A stretch of DNA of 44,868 nt from Cryobacterium melibiosiphilum (GTDB taxonomy: Bacteria > Actinomycetota > Actinomycetes > Actinomycetales > Microbacteriaceae): assembly GCF_003602235.1 (NCBI RefSeq), contig NZ_QZVS01000062.1, forward strand, positions 1 to 44,868, given 5' to 3'. This document shows, piece after piece, positions 30,945 to 40,346 of this stretch (the first letter of the stretch is position 1; every line of letters starts with the position of its first letter). Under the pieces are notes generated by a model. That model saw nothing but the letters and a program-made list of their open reading frames with translations. It was not told the DNA's origin and made no database searches. The position numbers were made by a program, and so were the translations under genes.

Positions 30945-33013
30945 AGCACTTTGTTCACGGCGCTGACCAGTCGTCCCCAGGCGATCTGTTCTTCCGTCGG
31001 AAGGGATTTAAAGCCGTGGGACCCCAGCCATGCCGTAAATGCCTTCGCGAGTTTCCATTTGGAGACTCCCTTGCCATGCTCTTGAACAAGAATCTCCACA
31101 ATGGGACGCTGAGGTTGTGCAGTGATCGTGGCCACGCTGTCCCACCCCAAGCCCTTGGCCAGACTGCCGATGGTCTCTCGGAACAGGTCCTCTATCTCTG
31201 CACCGCTGTAACCAACGGCCAGAAAATCCTTGATCCGCAGTACGGCCTTCTTCGGAAGGAGCGCAACGAGGGCGTCCTGCTGCGCTGCCTGATCTCCGGC
31301 GTTGTCCGAGTCGAGGAGAGCCGCGACCTGCAAGTTCTGCCCCGCGTAAATGGTGCAGAAATAGGCAACCTTACTGGCCGTGCCGGCAGGGATCACGGCG
31401 AGGGAATTTCTGAACGAGGCTCCTCCGTCACTTTTGGCGGATTCATTTGTGGCGTTCAAATAGAACATGTCAGTGACGCCTTCGCATACGAGGTTCCTTT
31501 TTTGAGAGAACATGCTCTGCGCCAGTTCGTACCCAAGAGCTGCTTGTAGTGGAAAAATCGAACGCGGATCATCGACTTGCAAGCGAGTGTGCACCTTTGT
31601 GCCTTGGAGCCGACTCTTCATCTCGACGATGCGCACGAGATCCAGCTCGTCTGAGCCAACCATAAAAGGCGAGTGCGTCGAGTAGATGATCTGGTTGTCT
31701 TCACCAAGCAGGGAGATCGTCTTTCGGAACTCCTGCTGTTTAAGGGCGTGAAGACTGAGGCCTGGCTCGTCCACCAGGAGAACTGCCCCTTCGAGCGCTC
31801 CCTCTGCTTGGGACCGAAATACAACGAAGAATGACACTAGCCAGCGGAATCCTTCGCTGCGTTGGTCAAGTTCCACCTCCACGCCGAGGTCATCGACGAC
31901 CATCACCTTGAGATATTGGCCGTCTGCAAAGATGCGCAGGGTCAGGGCGTCGTCGCCCCAAACTCGCCGGAGGTCTTGCGTAAGTGTGACACTGGCAGCA
32001 TTGAGCTGGTATTGGCGATTGTCCAAGTTGCGCTGGTGAGCGATGACGGCCTTGTCGTGCTCAGCACGGACGGATGCGTCACTTTCATAGGAAGTCGGCC
32101 TGATTGGAGCGCCGGTGGCGAGGGTAGAGAGTTCTTTGGAGGTGAAACCAAGCAACTTCAGAAGGCAGAGGTTTCCAAAATCATACTCGTTGTCGATATC
32201 TCCCCGTTCTTGCCTTGCTGCAAGCGATTCGAGGTCTATCCGAGGGCGAACAGTGAAGTACGTCGAGTAATAGACCAGCAGCGGCAGTCGTTCGAGAAGC
32301 GTTCCCTTGGCCTTTACGTTATGGGCATCGATTTTGGATATGGCGTCGAGCTTCGCCAATCGGCTCATCTCTTTGTCGTTGTCCTCATCCACGAGGGGAA
32401 CGGCTGCAGTGAGGATCTTCTGCAGCATTGCGGCACCCTTACCGCCCACAGGATCTCGATCGTTTTGATTGTGCAGTTCGTCGATTTCGCTCAGAAAGGA
32501 TTCAAGGGCGCCTTGCGCTCTGGCCGTGCTCGGGGTTTCGGCAGCACTAGGGACTAATACTGCGCCCTGAATGACGAGATGTGCTCTCAGTCTCAGGAGA
32601 TCCTGCTTGATGGTCGCGAGAGCTGGCACAGAGGGAAACCCCCTCAAGCTGTACTTCAAAGTGTTGTCGAGGTAGCGATGCCAGGTGATTGTGGCGTCCT
32701 CAGGTAGCGTCACCTCGTTGGCGACGGCGGCACGGTCTGCGGCGTCGAGGCTGAACGTAGCTTCAGCGATCTGGATTTCAGCAGGGGACCGATGGCCACG
32801 CTGGATATCGTTCAACTTCGAACGCGGATAGTCCGCCAAGAAGTCGAGTAAGGGGGCATCTTTGGGTGGATTGATTGACTGAAGAGCCTTGAGGATCGCC
32901 GTCTTGCCCGCCTCGTTCACTCCCACGAGGATGGTTTTACCCTCCTCCACCTCGAATGCCTCAGAGTCGATAACCGAACGATAGTTTGTGACGTGCGCGC
33001 CGATGATTCGCAT
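30941..33013 (-). CDS. OLD-family ATP-dependent nuclease (AAA ATPase with TOPRIM)
   Basis: 690 residues from ATG 33013 (GGTGGGAAATAAGT upstream). The ABC/AAA15-type ATPase shows Walker A VGVNEAGKTAIL at about 31 and Walker B LLVDEPGLSLHALKQ at about 430, followed by the IIYSTHSPFM switch. The TOPRIM nuclease domain follows, with LVCEGVTDMFYL at about 525 and LLDSDNAGDQAA at about 583. This is the overcoming-lysogenization-defect family, which includes P2 Old and the GajA half of Gabija. No UvrD-like GajB partner is next to it, so it is the stand-alone type. It sits between the transfer operon and a toxin-antitoxin pair, a typical place for an acquired defence gene. The frame is open for 76 more codons upstream, described separately. 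Confidence 0.88.
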   Translation of the reverse strand: MRIIGAHVTNYRSVIDSEAFEVEEGKTILVGVNEAGKTAILKALQSINPPKDAPLLDFLADYPRSKLNDIQRGHRSPAEIQIAEATFSLDAADRAAVANEVTLPEDATITWHRYLDNTLKYSLRGFPSVPALATIKQDLLRLRAHLVIQGAVLVPSAAETPSTARAQGALESFLSEIDELHNQNDRDPVGGKGAAMLQKILTAAVPLVDEDNDKEMSRLAKLDAISKIDAHNVKAKGTLLERLPLLVYYSTYFTVRPRIDLESLAARQERGDIDNEYDFGNLCLLKLLGFTSKELSTLATGAPIRPTSYESDASVRAEHDKAVIAHQRNLDNRQYQLNAASVTLTQDLRRVWGDDALTLRIFADGQYLKVMVVDDLGVEVELDQRSEGFRWLVSFFVVFRSQAEGALEGAVLLVDEPGLSLHALKQQEFRKTISLLGEDNQIIYSTHSPFMVGSDELDLVRIVEMKSRLQGTKVHTRLQVDDPRSIFPLQAALGYELAQSMFSQKRNLVCEGVTDMFYLNATNESAKSDGGASFRNSLAVIPAGTASKVAYFCTIYAGQNLQVAALLDSDNAGDQAAQQDALVALLPKKAVLRIKDFLAVGYSGAEIEDLFRETIGSLAKGLGWDSVATITAQPQRPIVEILVQEHGKGVSKWKLAKAFTAWLGSHGFKSLPTEEQIAWGRLVSAVNKVL

Positions 33014-33241
33014 ACTTATTTCCCACCTAGAGTCACGTTGAAGCCTAGGCGCAACATCAGACACTGAAGCGCCCGGCAGGGGCCGCGGTCGATGCTGCCG
33101 ACCGCAAAAATCGGGGCAAGGCCGGATTCCCGAGTGATGGCCCCGCACCCAGGCGTCGTTTTCAAATCCGACGACGGGAAATCTCTTCTCAATCGAGTCG
33201 AATGCGACGGCCTGAATCCACTCAACAAGCGTTTCGCTCAA
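33014..33241 (-). other. Open upstream frame before the OLD gene, possibly a broken small gene
   Basis: In frame with OLD and without a stop, the sequence beginning MSETLVEWIQAVAFDSIEKR and FPVVGFENDAWVRGH looks protein-like for about 45 residues and then turns Arg/Pro-rich. A second frame over the same stretch continues with CRALQCLMLRLGFNVTLGGK and a stop just before the OLD ribosome site. A single-base frameshift would join the two into one protein of about 75 residues directly upstream of OLD. It could also be a chance frame or an N-terminal extension. Confidence 0.3.
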
Positions 33242-33404
33242 CGCGTCGATCGCGTCACATGATTCAGCTGATCAGTTTCAATTCAGCGTCCGAGGGGCGC
33301 TGACGCGCCGTGGTGGTAGAAAGTTAGGCTCCAGCCTTAACCCTGACCGCAATTTGGCTACTTTCGTATTAGTGGACAGACCCGGAAGCCAGAGTGCTTT
33401 CGCC

Positions 33405-33432
33405 AAAACTATACCGAACATGGTATAGTTTT
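33405..33432. promoter_or_regulatory. Inverted-repeat operator of the first AbiE pair
   Basis: AAAACTATACC and GGTATAGTTTT are perfect 11-base arms around GAACAT. The site lies 24 bases before the antitoxin ATG at 33456. AbiEi antitoxins are known to bind inverted repeats in their own promoter and repress it, so this is the expected operator; the TATA-rich arm probably overlaps the -10 box. Confidence 0.85.
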
Positions 33433-33455
33433 GACATTTCGGGGAAGGGTGTGAG

Positions 33456-34007
33456 ATGAGCGTCCAGGACCGGCTGTGGGACATCGCCATCGAGCAATAC
33501 GGCTACGTCACCACGCGCGATGCAAAAACCATCGGGGCTGGCGCAATCGACTTGACAAAGTTGGCCCATCGCGGGCAACTCTCCCGTGCAGCGCACGGCG
33601 TCTACCGATTTGATCAACTCCCGGTCACCGCTCGTGATGAATTCATGCTCGCGATTCTCTGGACCGGGTCCCCGCAGGCCGCGTTGAGTCACGACACAGC
33701 TCTCGCCGTCTATGATCTGTGCGACATCAATCCGAACACGATTCACCTGGTTGTCCCCAAAGAAAACCGGATACGGCGCTCAGGCGGGGAATACTACGTT
33801 CTGCATCACGACGACCTCGCTGCGGAGCAAATCGGCTGGTGGGAGGGGATCCGCACGGTCACCGTTCCCACGGCTATCGACCAGGGGATTCACAGCGGCG
33901 TTCCCAGCGGGCTCCTGGACCAAGCCATCAGCAACGCCCGGACTCTCGGCCGCGTCACCGACGAACAGCACTCCCGGCTGGTCCGGGCATTAAGGGAGCG
34001 AGCATGA
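33456..34007 (+). CDS. abiEi: Type IV antitoxin AbiEi
   Basis: 183 residues. The N-terminal winged helix (LWDIAIEQYGYVTTRDAKTI, then KLAHRGQLSRAAHGVYRF at about 33-51) and the following AbiEi_4-like domain (ALSHDTALAVYDLCDINP, then HLVVPKENRIRR) identify the family. It represses its own promoter through the inverted repeat just upstream and counters the nucleotidyltransferase AbiEii without binding it. The stop overlaps the toxin ATG (ATGA). GGGAAGGGTGTGAG precedes ATG 33456. Confidence 0.9.
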   Translation: MSVQDRLWDIAIEQYGYVTTRDAKTIGAGAIDLTKLAHRGQLSRAAHGVYRFDQLPVTARDEFMLAILWTGSPQAALSHDTALAVYDLCDINPNTIHLVVPKENRIRRSGGEYYVLHHDDLAAEQIGWWEGIRTVTVPTAIDQGIHSGVPSGLLDQAISNARTLGRVTDEQHSRLVRALRERA

Positions 34008-34921
34008 CCGTGATTCCATTGAATGATCTCCCGGACAAGGACAGACGACCCTCAAGCGCGGCGATGCTCAATCGGTGGGTTCAGGACGCCCAGAAACTTG
34101 CCGGTGGAACCGGCGCAAGGACTGGATGGATTCTCGCATCGACGATCGTGGTCGCCGCACTCCAACGAGCGCTGGGCCCTGATGGTGATCCGCTGTTCCT
34201 GCTCAAGGGAGGCGTGTATCTGGAACACAAGCTTGGGCTGGCCAGCCGTGCAACGAAGGACGTGGACACCCTCTTCCGTGGGGAACTCGACCAATTTCTC
34301 CACGCGCTCGATAGCGCCTTGGCCGAGCCGTGGGGCGACATCACACTCACCCGCTCCGACGTGTCAGTCATCGAGATCACCTCGCGCCGTGTCAAGCCCC
34401 GGAGATTCTACATTGTTCTCAGCCTCAAGGGCGTGACGTGGCGCCGCATCCAAGTCGAAGTGGCCTTCCCCGAGGGCGCCATCGCGGGTGCCGCTGAGCG
34501 CTTCCCTGCTCCGCGGCTGGGGTATTTTGGTGTCCATCCCGCGGCGGAGCTGGCCGGCATCACTCTCGCCTACCAAGTTGCACAGAAGTTGCATGCCTGC
34601 TCTGACCCGCATCAGCCCCCTACATTTAGCAATAGTCGAGTGCGCGACATCGTGGATCTACTCCTGATCCGCGACACGTTTTATTCTCAGCCGACAGACC
34701 TTAGCCCGCTGCGAGTTGCAGCAGAGGACGTCTTTGCGGCCAGAGCTGCCGAAGCCACGGGCCTCGGACTTCTTCCACGGATGTGGCCGCCTCTCGTGGT
34801 GAGCAATCCGCTCTGGGAGGACGAGTACGAACGCCCCGCCACGGAGGTCAGAATCCGCTACTCACTGGACGACGCCATCCGTCAGGTGAATCAGTGGGTA
34901 GAACAAATCAGGACGAGCTGA
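34004..34921 (+). CDS. abiEii: Type IV toxin AbiEii (nucleotidyltransferase)
   Basis: 305 residues. The nucleotidyltransferase core shows LFLLKGGVYLEHKLGLASRATKDVDTLF with the GG and D-x-D catalytic pattern (about residues 65-92), then RRIQVEVAFPEGA carrying the third acidic position, and the helical part AYQVAQKLHACSDPHQPPTF with a conserved lysine. AbiEii enzymes add nucleotides to tRNA ends and stop growth or abort phage infection. The gene overlaps its antitoxin by four bases. No gene follows for 100 bases; a GGGGC/GCCCC foldback at about 34957-34979 may end transcription. Confidence 0.9.
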   Translation: MTVIPLNDLPDKDRRPSSAAMLNRWVQDAQKLAGGTGARTGWILASTIVVAALQRALGPDGDPLFLLKGGVYLEHKLGLASRATKDVDTLFRGELDQFLHALDSALAEPWGDITLTRSDVSVIEITSRRVKPRRFYIVLSLKGVTWRRIQVEVAFPEGAIAGAAERFPAPRLGYFGVHPAAELAGITLAYQVAQKLHACSDPHQPPTFSNSRVRDIVDLLLIRDTFYSQPTDLSPLRVAAEDVFAARAAEATGLGLLPRMWPPLVVSNPLWEDEYERPATEVRIRYSLDDAIRQVNQWVEQIRTS

Positions 34922-35021
34922 CCTCTCGCCAGCAGCGGAAGAAGAAGAGTCATCTCGGGGCTCGATCCGGTCAGGCCCCGTGGAGTTGTGACGATTCCGG
35001 ACGCCACGCGTGCACCAGCAT

Positions 35022-38000
35022 TTACACCGTCGGGCGATGAACGGGGCCCCGCTGAGTAGGCTCATCTTCCCAGCGCCGCTGTTCCGAATCGAGTTCACGC
35101 TCGCGTAGCCGACGCATGCGTCCAGCGACATCGACAGCGCCAGCCGCGCCGGTGTTGCCGTCCAGGCGCTGCCGGAGTCCGGCGACGCGACGTCGCGCCT
35201 CTGCTGCCGTGGCGTCTTCGACGACACGGAGACGCTCCAGCGAGGCGGCGGCCGTTGCATAGGCGGGGTCGTCCGGACGGACGGCACCAAGCGGTGACTC
35301 GGCATCCGCGATCTGGTTCAGGTCGCGGAAGGCGAGCACGTTGCCGAGGTCACGCCGCCACGCTCTCTGCAAGGAGGAGGCATCATCGGGCTGAGGTCGA
35401 AGGGGCACACTCCACGGTTCCGGCGCCGCTGCTGCTGCATCTACCAGCGCCGTCGTTCGATCCCGGACGAGGCGGGCCTGGGCGTGCAACCATTCGCGGA
35501 CCGCGCGGTTGTCCCCGTCAGTGCCAGCCGGCGGAGGGGCGACCCAGGTCGGCAGCGCGCTGTCGACTGTCGTGTCCACGGGCACTCCGATGCGGTGATG
35601 GTAGATCTTCGCAAACGATTCGACGGTCGAGTCGGGCCAGGTGTCCTCAGCCCGCACGGCCGCAGCCAGCTGTGTGCGCACGTCGGCACCGCGGGCCTCG
35701 TGTGCCGCGAGCCGACTCGCGAGATGCGTCCACGCTTCGTCGTTGACGACCCGGTCGGCGATGCGCGCATCGAGCACATCGCGGACGGCCGCTTCCATAC
35801 GCCCGATCTGGGTTGGGTCGTAGACCCGTGCGAGGGCATCCTCGTAGGCCGGCAATAACGTCGAGAGGCTCGCCGCGGCATCCTGCTCGCGTTGGATTTC
35901 CTCGGTCGCAGACCGCTCAGCGCCCTCGCGGGCGAGCACCGCGGTGAGCGCATCAATGGTCGAGGTGCGCAGGTGATCGGGAACGTGCGCGTCCACCTCG
36001 AGGGTCTCTTCGACAACCGCATACATGCGGTTGGACTCACGGCCGCGGGTGGCCGCCACATACAGCTGCTCGCGAGAGGTCGACTGCGGGTCAACAAGAA
36101 TGTGGGAGGTGTCCACGGTCATGCCCTGCACCCGATTGATCGTCGCCGCGTAACCGAGCTCTACGTGCGCGGCCACGTATTCGGCCGGCAGGGTCAGCAC
36201 TCCCCCGTGCCGGAGGCTCTTTACCTTCAGGTCGCCGCCCTCGTCGCTCATGATCGTCCAGAGATCACCGTTCGCGACGAAATCCTTGCCCTGGTTGGAA
36301 CGCAGCTTCCGGTCGTTCTGCCGCGTCACGATCACATCGTTCACGCCGGCCTTGTTCCCGTCGTGCAGCAACGCCCCGCTCTTGCCGACAGCGCCCTGGC
36401 CGATCAGGTCCAGGCGGGCACGCGCGTTCAGCGCGGCAACCTCTTCGTTGGTTCCGGCGACCATGATCGAGTGCCGGTCGTCGGCACGATCCGCGGCCCA
36501 CGCCACGTAAATCTCCTCCAGCATGCTCTGACGGATGCCGCCCCGCGTGCGATCCGCCGTGACATAGAAGTCCAGTGAACTGCTGGCTCCATCACGCAAC
36601 AGCAGGGACGCCGCCGCTTCCTCAACGTCAACGAAGCGGTGCACCTGGTCGAGGTAGCTGGCGCCCACGCGCTGCTCGATCAGGCGCAGGGCTCCCCCGG
36701 ACTCGACCGCGGCCAGCTGCGCAGGATCCCCGAGGAGCCGAATCGCGGCCCCGTGCATCTGAGCGAGCTCCAACACGTCCGCCAGCAACGGAGTCGAGGC
36801 CATACCGGCCTCATCGATGAGAAGCACCGTGCTGCTGTCGATCCGGTACTGATCCGACTCCTGCTGCTCCGGCGACCCATTGCGGTGCACGTCGACGAGC
36901 TTGTGCGCCGTCTCCGCCTCCACCTTGATCTCCTCGGCCAGTACCGTCGACGCAGCCGCCGTCGGTGCCAACGCCAAAACTCGGCCCCCGCCCGCTTCCA
37001 CGGCACGCGCGAACGCACGCATCGCGGTGGTCTTCCCGGTTCCAGCCGGCCCGATCCCGACCTCGAGGAGACGGCCACCGGATGCGAAACGGCGGGCAAG
37101 CTCCACCTGCGAAGCATCCAACGGGTACGAGCTCGCGGCGTTCAGCGCCTGAACCGTGGTGCTGAAGATGGCCGGCTCGACGGCGAAGCCAGCGACGGTG
37201 CGTGCCGCGTCGATAAGGCTGTCCTCAATCGCGAGGATCCGCTCCGAGGTGAACCGTTCCGTCCCGTGCACACGGTAAACGGACTCGCCGTCTTGGCGCT
37301 GCAAAGCCTCGGGGACCGGGTTGAGTGTCGGCGCGGTGACGGCAATCACGCGCGCCATAACGGCCTGCGCGACACCCTCGGCGATCTGCTGCGCGTCGAC
37401 GCCAGGGCTCACGTTCGCGAAGGTCCGGGCGATGCGTTGCGCCTCCGCTGCAACATGCGACCGCCGCCAGGTTGCCCGGCTGTCTTCGACCGTGTGCAGC
37501 ACCCGATCGGCGAGCTCGTCGATACTCAACGCTGCAAGGGTCTGGTCCTGCGCCGACAGCTGCTGTCGTTGCCGGACCGTAGTTCCGATCGTGTCTACGG
37601 CGACCTCGCCGATGATCCTGACCGCGGCCAGCCGCCACTCCGCGCGCTGCCGCGTCAGGCTCTTCGGAGCGCTCTTGCCCTCGCGGGTTTCCAAGGTTGC
37701 ACGCTGCGCGAGGCTCAACTGCACCGACTTCGGCGGGGTGCGGCCATGCTTGGCCACGTACTCCTGCACCAGGGCTTCGTAGGCATCTTCAATGGCCGCG
37801 CGACGGGAGGAGAACGAGTCACGCAGCTCCCGGCTGATGCCGGCGATCTCGCGCACGCTGCGCTTGTTCCGGCCGCGCGTCTCGTCCACGAAAGTCACTC
37901 CGAGGCGGTTCCGGACCTCCTGCTCGACGAGGGTGTTGTAGCGTTCGGATGCCGCAACGCCGAGCGCGTGCAGCACCCGTCCGTCCAACGAACGCCACTT

Positions 38001-38831
38001 CCCGTCGAGGCCCTGCACCTTCGTCGACACGGCAACGTGGGTGTGCAGGTTGGGGTCACCAGTGCGGGAATCGCGGTGTTCGAACGCGGTGGCAACGAAC
38101 CCGTGGGTGTCGACCTGCGCGACCCCGCCGGCACCAACGCGCGTAACACCGGCCTCGGTTTCGAGCCAGGAAACGGTGGCCTGCCAGGCGGCGTTGTGGG
38201 CCTCGCGCACCTGCTCCGAGGTGTCCAGATCGCCGAGCGCCCAGAGCACAGACACGCTTTTCACCGGCGTGAACACCAGGTCGTATCCGGCGACGGGCTG
38301 CCTGGGCGCCTTGCCCATTTGTGAGAGATGGGTGGCCACTTCGGCATCCGTTGCCGCCCGCTTCAACGTGGCTGCTACCCGGTCGGCAGCGATGTTCCAG
38401 CGGATCAGATCCCGCTCGACGCCGGGTTCGGGACTGCGCCCGTTCGTGGCCGTGAACTCGGTGTACGCGTCGGCGACGGCGTCATCCCAGCCGTCCGCTA
38501 TCGCTTGGATGCGCGGGAACCGGCGGCCCAGCCGGGATGCCTGCACGGCGTCTTCCGGGGTCGCTCCCCCGGCGACGGCGGCCCGAATGGCGACCTCCGC
38601 ATCGGGGTGTAACCCGTCACCGAACAGGGCCTGCATCTGCGCTTCAGAGACCGGACCGGAGACGCCGAGGTTGGCGAGGCCCGAACCGAGCCATTGCCCG
38701 ACCGGGTTGCCCTCGGCGGTGTAGTACTCGGTGAGATCCTCGCCACGGCGAACAGCATGATCCCCCGCTGCGACTTGGCGGGTCAGGTAGGTATAGCCAT
38801 CGCCGGCGTGAAGAACGTGCACGGTCATCAT
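35022..38831 (-). CDS. traA: MobF-family relaxase-helicase (TraA/TrwC-like)
   Basis: About 1269 residues from ATG 38831 (a second ATG follows directly). The TrwC relaxase domain has the catalytic tyrosine region HAGDGYTYLTRQVAA at the N-terminus and ELTEYYTAEG-like positions near 35-40. LVFTPVKSVSVLWAL lies at about 186 and the HUH-type histidine cluster HRDSRTGDPNLHTHVAV at about 252-268. The RecD-like helicase has Walker A GPAGTGKTTAMRAF at about 593 and Walker B VLLIDEAGMAST at about 670. The C-terminal 250 residues are a helical tail. It nicks oriT, stays bound to the 5' end and is pumped into the recipient, then unwinds or religates. The gene diverges from the small protein at 38994; oriT should be between them. 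Confidence 0.93.
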   Translation of the reverse strand: MMTVHVLHAGDGYTYLTRQVAAGDHAVRRGEDLTEYYTAEGNPVGQWLGSGLANLGVSGPVSEAQMQALFGDGLHPDAEVAIRAAVAGGATPEDAVQASRLGRRFPRIQAIADGWDDAVADAYTEFTATNGRSPEPGVERDLIRWNIAADRVAATLKRAATDAEVATHLSQMGKAPRQPVAGYDLVFTPVKSVSVLWALGDLDTSEQVREAHNAAWQATVSWLETEAGVTRVGAGGVAQVDTHGFVATAFEHRDSRTGDPNLHTHVAVSTKVQGLDGKWRSLDGRVLHALGVAASERYNTLVEQEVRNRLGVTFVDETRGRNKRSVREIAGISRELRDSFSSRRAAIEDAYEALVQEYVAKHGRTPPKSVQLSLAQRATLETREGKSAPKSLTRQRAEWRLAAVRIIGEVAVDTIGTTVRQRQQLSAQDQTLAALSIDELADRVLHTVEDSRATWRRSHVAAEAQRIARTFANVSPGVDAQQIAEGVAQAVMARVIAVTAPTLNPVPEALQRQDGESVYRVHGTERFTSERILAIEDSLIDAARTVAGFAVEPAIFSTTVQALNAASSYPLDASQVELARRFASGGRLLEVGIGPAGTGKTTAMRAFARAVEAGGGRVLALAPTAAASTVLAEEIKVEAETAHKLVDVHRNGSPEQQESDQYRIDSSTVLLIDEAGMASTPLLADVLELAQMHGAAIRLLGDPAQLAAVESGGALRLIEQRVGASYLDQVHRFVDVEEAAASLLLRDGASSSLDFYVTADRTRGGIRQSMLEEIYVAWAADRADDRHSIMVAGTNEEVAALNARARLDLIGQGAVGKSGALLHDGNKAGVNDVIVTRQNDRKLRSNQGKDFVANGDLWTIMSDEGGDLKVKSLRHGGVLTLPAEYVAAHVELGYAATINRVQGMTVDTSHILVDPQSTSREQLYVAATRGRESNRMYAVVEETLEVDAHVPDHLRTSTIDALTAVLAREGAERSATEEIQREQDAAASLSTLLPAYEDALARVYDPTQIGRMEAAVRDVLDARIADRVVNDEAWTHLASRLAAHEARGADVRTQLAAAVRAEDTWPDSTVESFAKIYHHRIGVPVDTTVDSALPTWVAPPPAGTDGDNRAVREWLHAQARLVRDRTTALVDAAAAAPEPWSVPLRPQPDDASSLQRAWRRDLGNVLAFRDLNQIADAESPLGAVRPDDPAYATAAASLERLRVVEDATAAEARRRVAGLRQRLDGNTGAAGAVDVAGRMRRLRERELDSEQRRWEDEPTQRGPVHRPTV

Positions 38832-38993
38832 GACGAAACCACCCCCTCTCAACACAGGTTAACGGGTGAATCCTCTCCAGACACTATTAGTGCAAGAGGT
38901 GTGTCTACTTGCTTTGGTTGTGGCGTGTCGTTTTGGAGCTGGTGAGATCTGTGAAAAGTTTGATCTACGTGACGTTCGATGGGAGTGTTTGGC
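38832..38993. promoter_or_regulatory. Relaxase upstream region, probable oriT and divergent promoters
   Basis: A 162-base region between the divergent relaxase gene and a small accessory gene, the usual site of oriT in MobF systems. A short foldback CACT-ATT-AGTG at 38882-38892 and flanking GACAC/GTGTC-like arms (about 38879-38909) are the only visible structures; the nic site cannot be named. AT-rich runs near 38935-38960 (GAAAAGTTTGATC) may be promoter elements. Confidence 0.5.
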
Positions 38994-39326
38994 ATGGCAA
39001 CTGGACAGACTGGTAAGAAAATTGATTCTCGTGAGCGGGCACGCCTCGCACGTACCCGGGTTGACCAGGTGCGCGCGGAGCGCGACAACAAGATCGAAGC
39101 CACGCTCGCGGAGTTCTTCACCGCCGGCGATGAGCGCGACACTCTGATCGCACAACTGGCCGCTCTGGAAAACACCATGGGCGCCCGCGTGACGAGCCTT
39201 TTCGAGCTCGGTGAGACTGCGACGCGCATCGCGGATCTGGTTGATCTCACCCCCAAGGAGCTCAAACGATTGCGGGGGCTTGTCGTTCCCGTGCCGGCGG
39301 TAAATTCCGTTCCTGACGTTGGCTGA
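38994..39326 (+). CDS. Small transfer accessory protein next to oriT
   Basis: 110 residues from ATG 38994 (GGGAG eight bases upstream; an ATG five codons earlier is possible). It is very basic and helical at the start (QTGKKIDSRERARLARTRVDQVRAERDNK), then a helical middle and a possible HTH-like end (LFELGETATRIADLVDLTPKELKRL). Small DNA-binding partners divergent from the relaxase usually help it at oriT, comparable to MobC or TrwA in role. No named family is recognised. The 90 bases after it to the convergent AbiEii gene hold GC-rich foldbacks only. Confidence 0.62.
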   Translation: MATGQTGKKIDSRERARLARTRVDQVRAERDNKIEATLAEFFTAGDERDTLIAQLAALENTMGARVTSLFELGETATRIADLVDLTPKELKRLRGLVVPVPAVNSVPDVG

Positions 39327-39416
39327 ATTCAAGGGCTCACGGGCCGCCAGGAAAGGCGCGGCCATCGGCAGCGAGGAACTGCACGCCGGTGCGAGCATCC
39401 GCTAAAAAGCCGTTAC

Positions 39417-40346
39417 TCACGAATCAGTGACGCCGACCCAGTGCTGGTACGTGGGGTCCCATTGCCCTTCCATAAGGTCCCCGCTGAGGGCGGGCTGCAG
39501 CATCGCATTGACCACAGAAATTGCGTCGTCCGGGTTCAGCAGGTCGCTAAGCAGTGGGACTGTTCGGGCGACTTTGCTGTACCCATCGGTCATCGATCGC
39601 GGCACCACGATCGAGATGAATGTTGGCAGGTGCCGGTACAGCGCTTCGGTATGAACGCTGATGCGGAGTTGCTTAGCGCTGATGGGCATAGTTCGGGTGA
39701 GGATTGCCAGATCGACGAGATCTTTCGATCGGGTCGAGGGCTGACCGCCGAACATCGAGACGGTCGCGCAGACCTTGTCAGCGATCTGGTCCTCCACAGC
39801 GATTGCTTGATAGTCGACTACGTGGCCTAGGCGAGACAGGGCGAGCCGGAACGCCGGGGTGATTTTTTCCAGCGGGGCCGCGGGCGTGCGTTTGTGAATC
39901 GCCAGGTCAACGTTGATGGAGTTTTGGGTTCCGGCGCCACGCACTGTGACGCTGAAGCTGACTGCGGCCGCCTGCAATTCGGGCTGATTGCGCCCGCCGG
40001 TGTCACGATGGCGAAGATATCGAAACTCCAGATGATCCCCCAGGTCGACACTGACCGCCGCACGAAGTTGGGTGATGGCCTCGTCAATGGTCATCTCTGG
40101 CGTCTCCAGATCAACGTCCGTTGTCCGCCGAGCTCCCGGAAGCCGTGCAAGCATGTTTGTGCCACCTTTTAAGGCAAACGGGCAGTCTGGGGCGGAGAAT
40201 ACCCGGCAGAGAAAGCGGTCGAAAATTGCCAGTTCGATGAGGCTCTGAACGGATGTTCCCAGCCCGCTGCGATGCGCAGCGACCGCCTTCTCTTTAATGG
40301 CGGAGAGTACGGCTCGTCCGTTCGGGTACGGCTGGTCGTTACTCAT
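39417..40346 (-). CDS. Second AbiEii/AbiGii-type nucleotidyltransferase toxin
   Basis: 309 residues, ATG 40346 inside the end of the upstream antitoxin gene (eight-base overlap). The nucleotidyltransferase signature is FALKGGTNMLARLPGARRTTDVDLE at about residues 57-81 with the GG and D-x-D residues; INVDLAIHKR carries the third acidic residue and VEDQIADKVCATVSMFGG the conserved lysine helix. It is only distantly related to the AbiEii at 34004, differing in the spacing of motifs and in the C-terminus. It would modify tRNA or another RNA and arrest growth. Confidence 0.87.
   Translation of the reverse strand: MSNDQPYPNGRAVLSAIKEKAVAAHRSGLGTSVQSLIELAIFDRFLCRVFSAPDCPFALKGGTNMLARLPGARRTTDVDLETPEMTIDEAITQLRAAVSVDLGDHLEFRYLRHRDTGGRNQPELQAAAVSFSVTVRGAGTQNSINVDLAIHKRTPAAPLEKITPAFRLALSRLGHVVDYQAIAVEDQIADKVCATVSMFGGQPSTRSKDLVDLAILTRTMPISAKQLRISVHTEALYRHLPTFISIVVPRSMTDGYSKVARTVPLLSDLLNPDDAISVVNAMLQPALSGDLMEGQWDPTYQHWVGVTDS

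Noticed and set aside
36639..38324. Long plus-strand frame of 561 codons
   Set aside because: It is antisense to the relaxase-helicase, has an Arg/Gly-rich composition without motifs, and arises from the high-GC codon pattern of the real gene.
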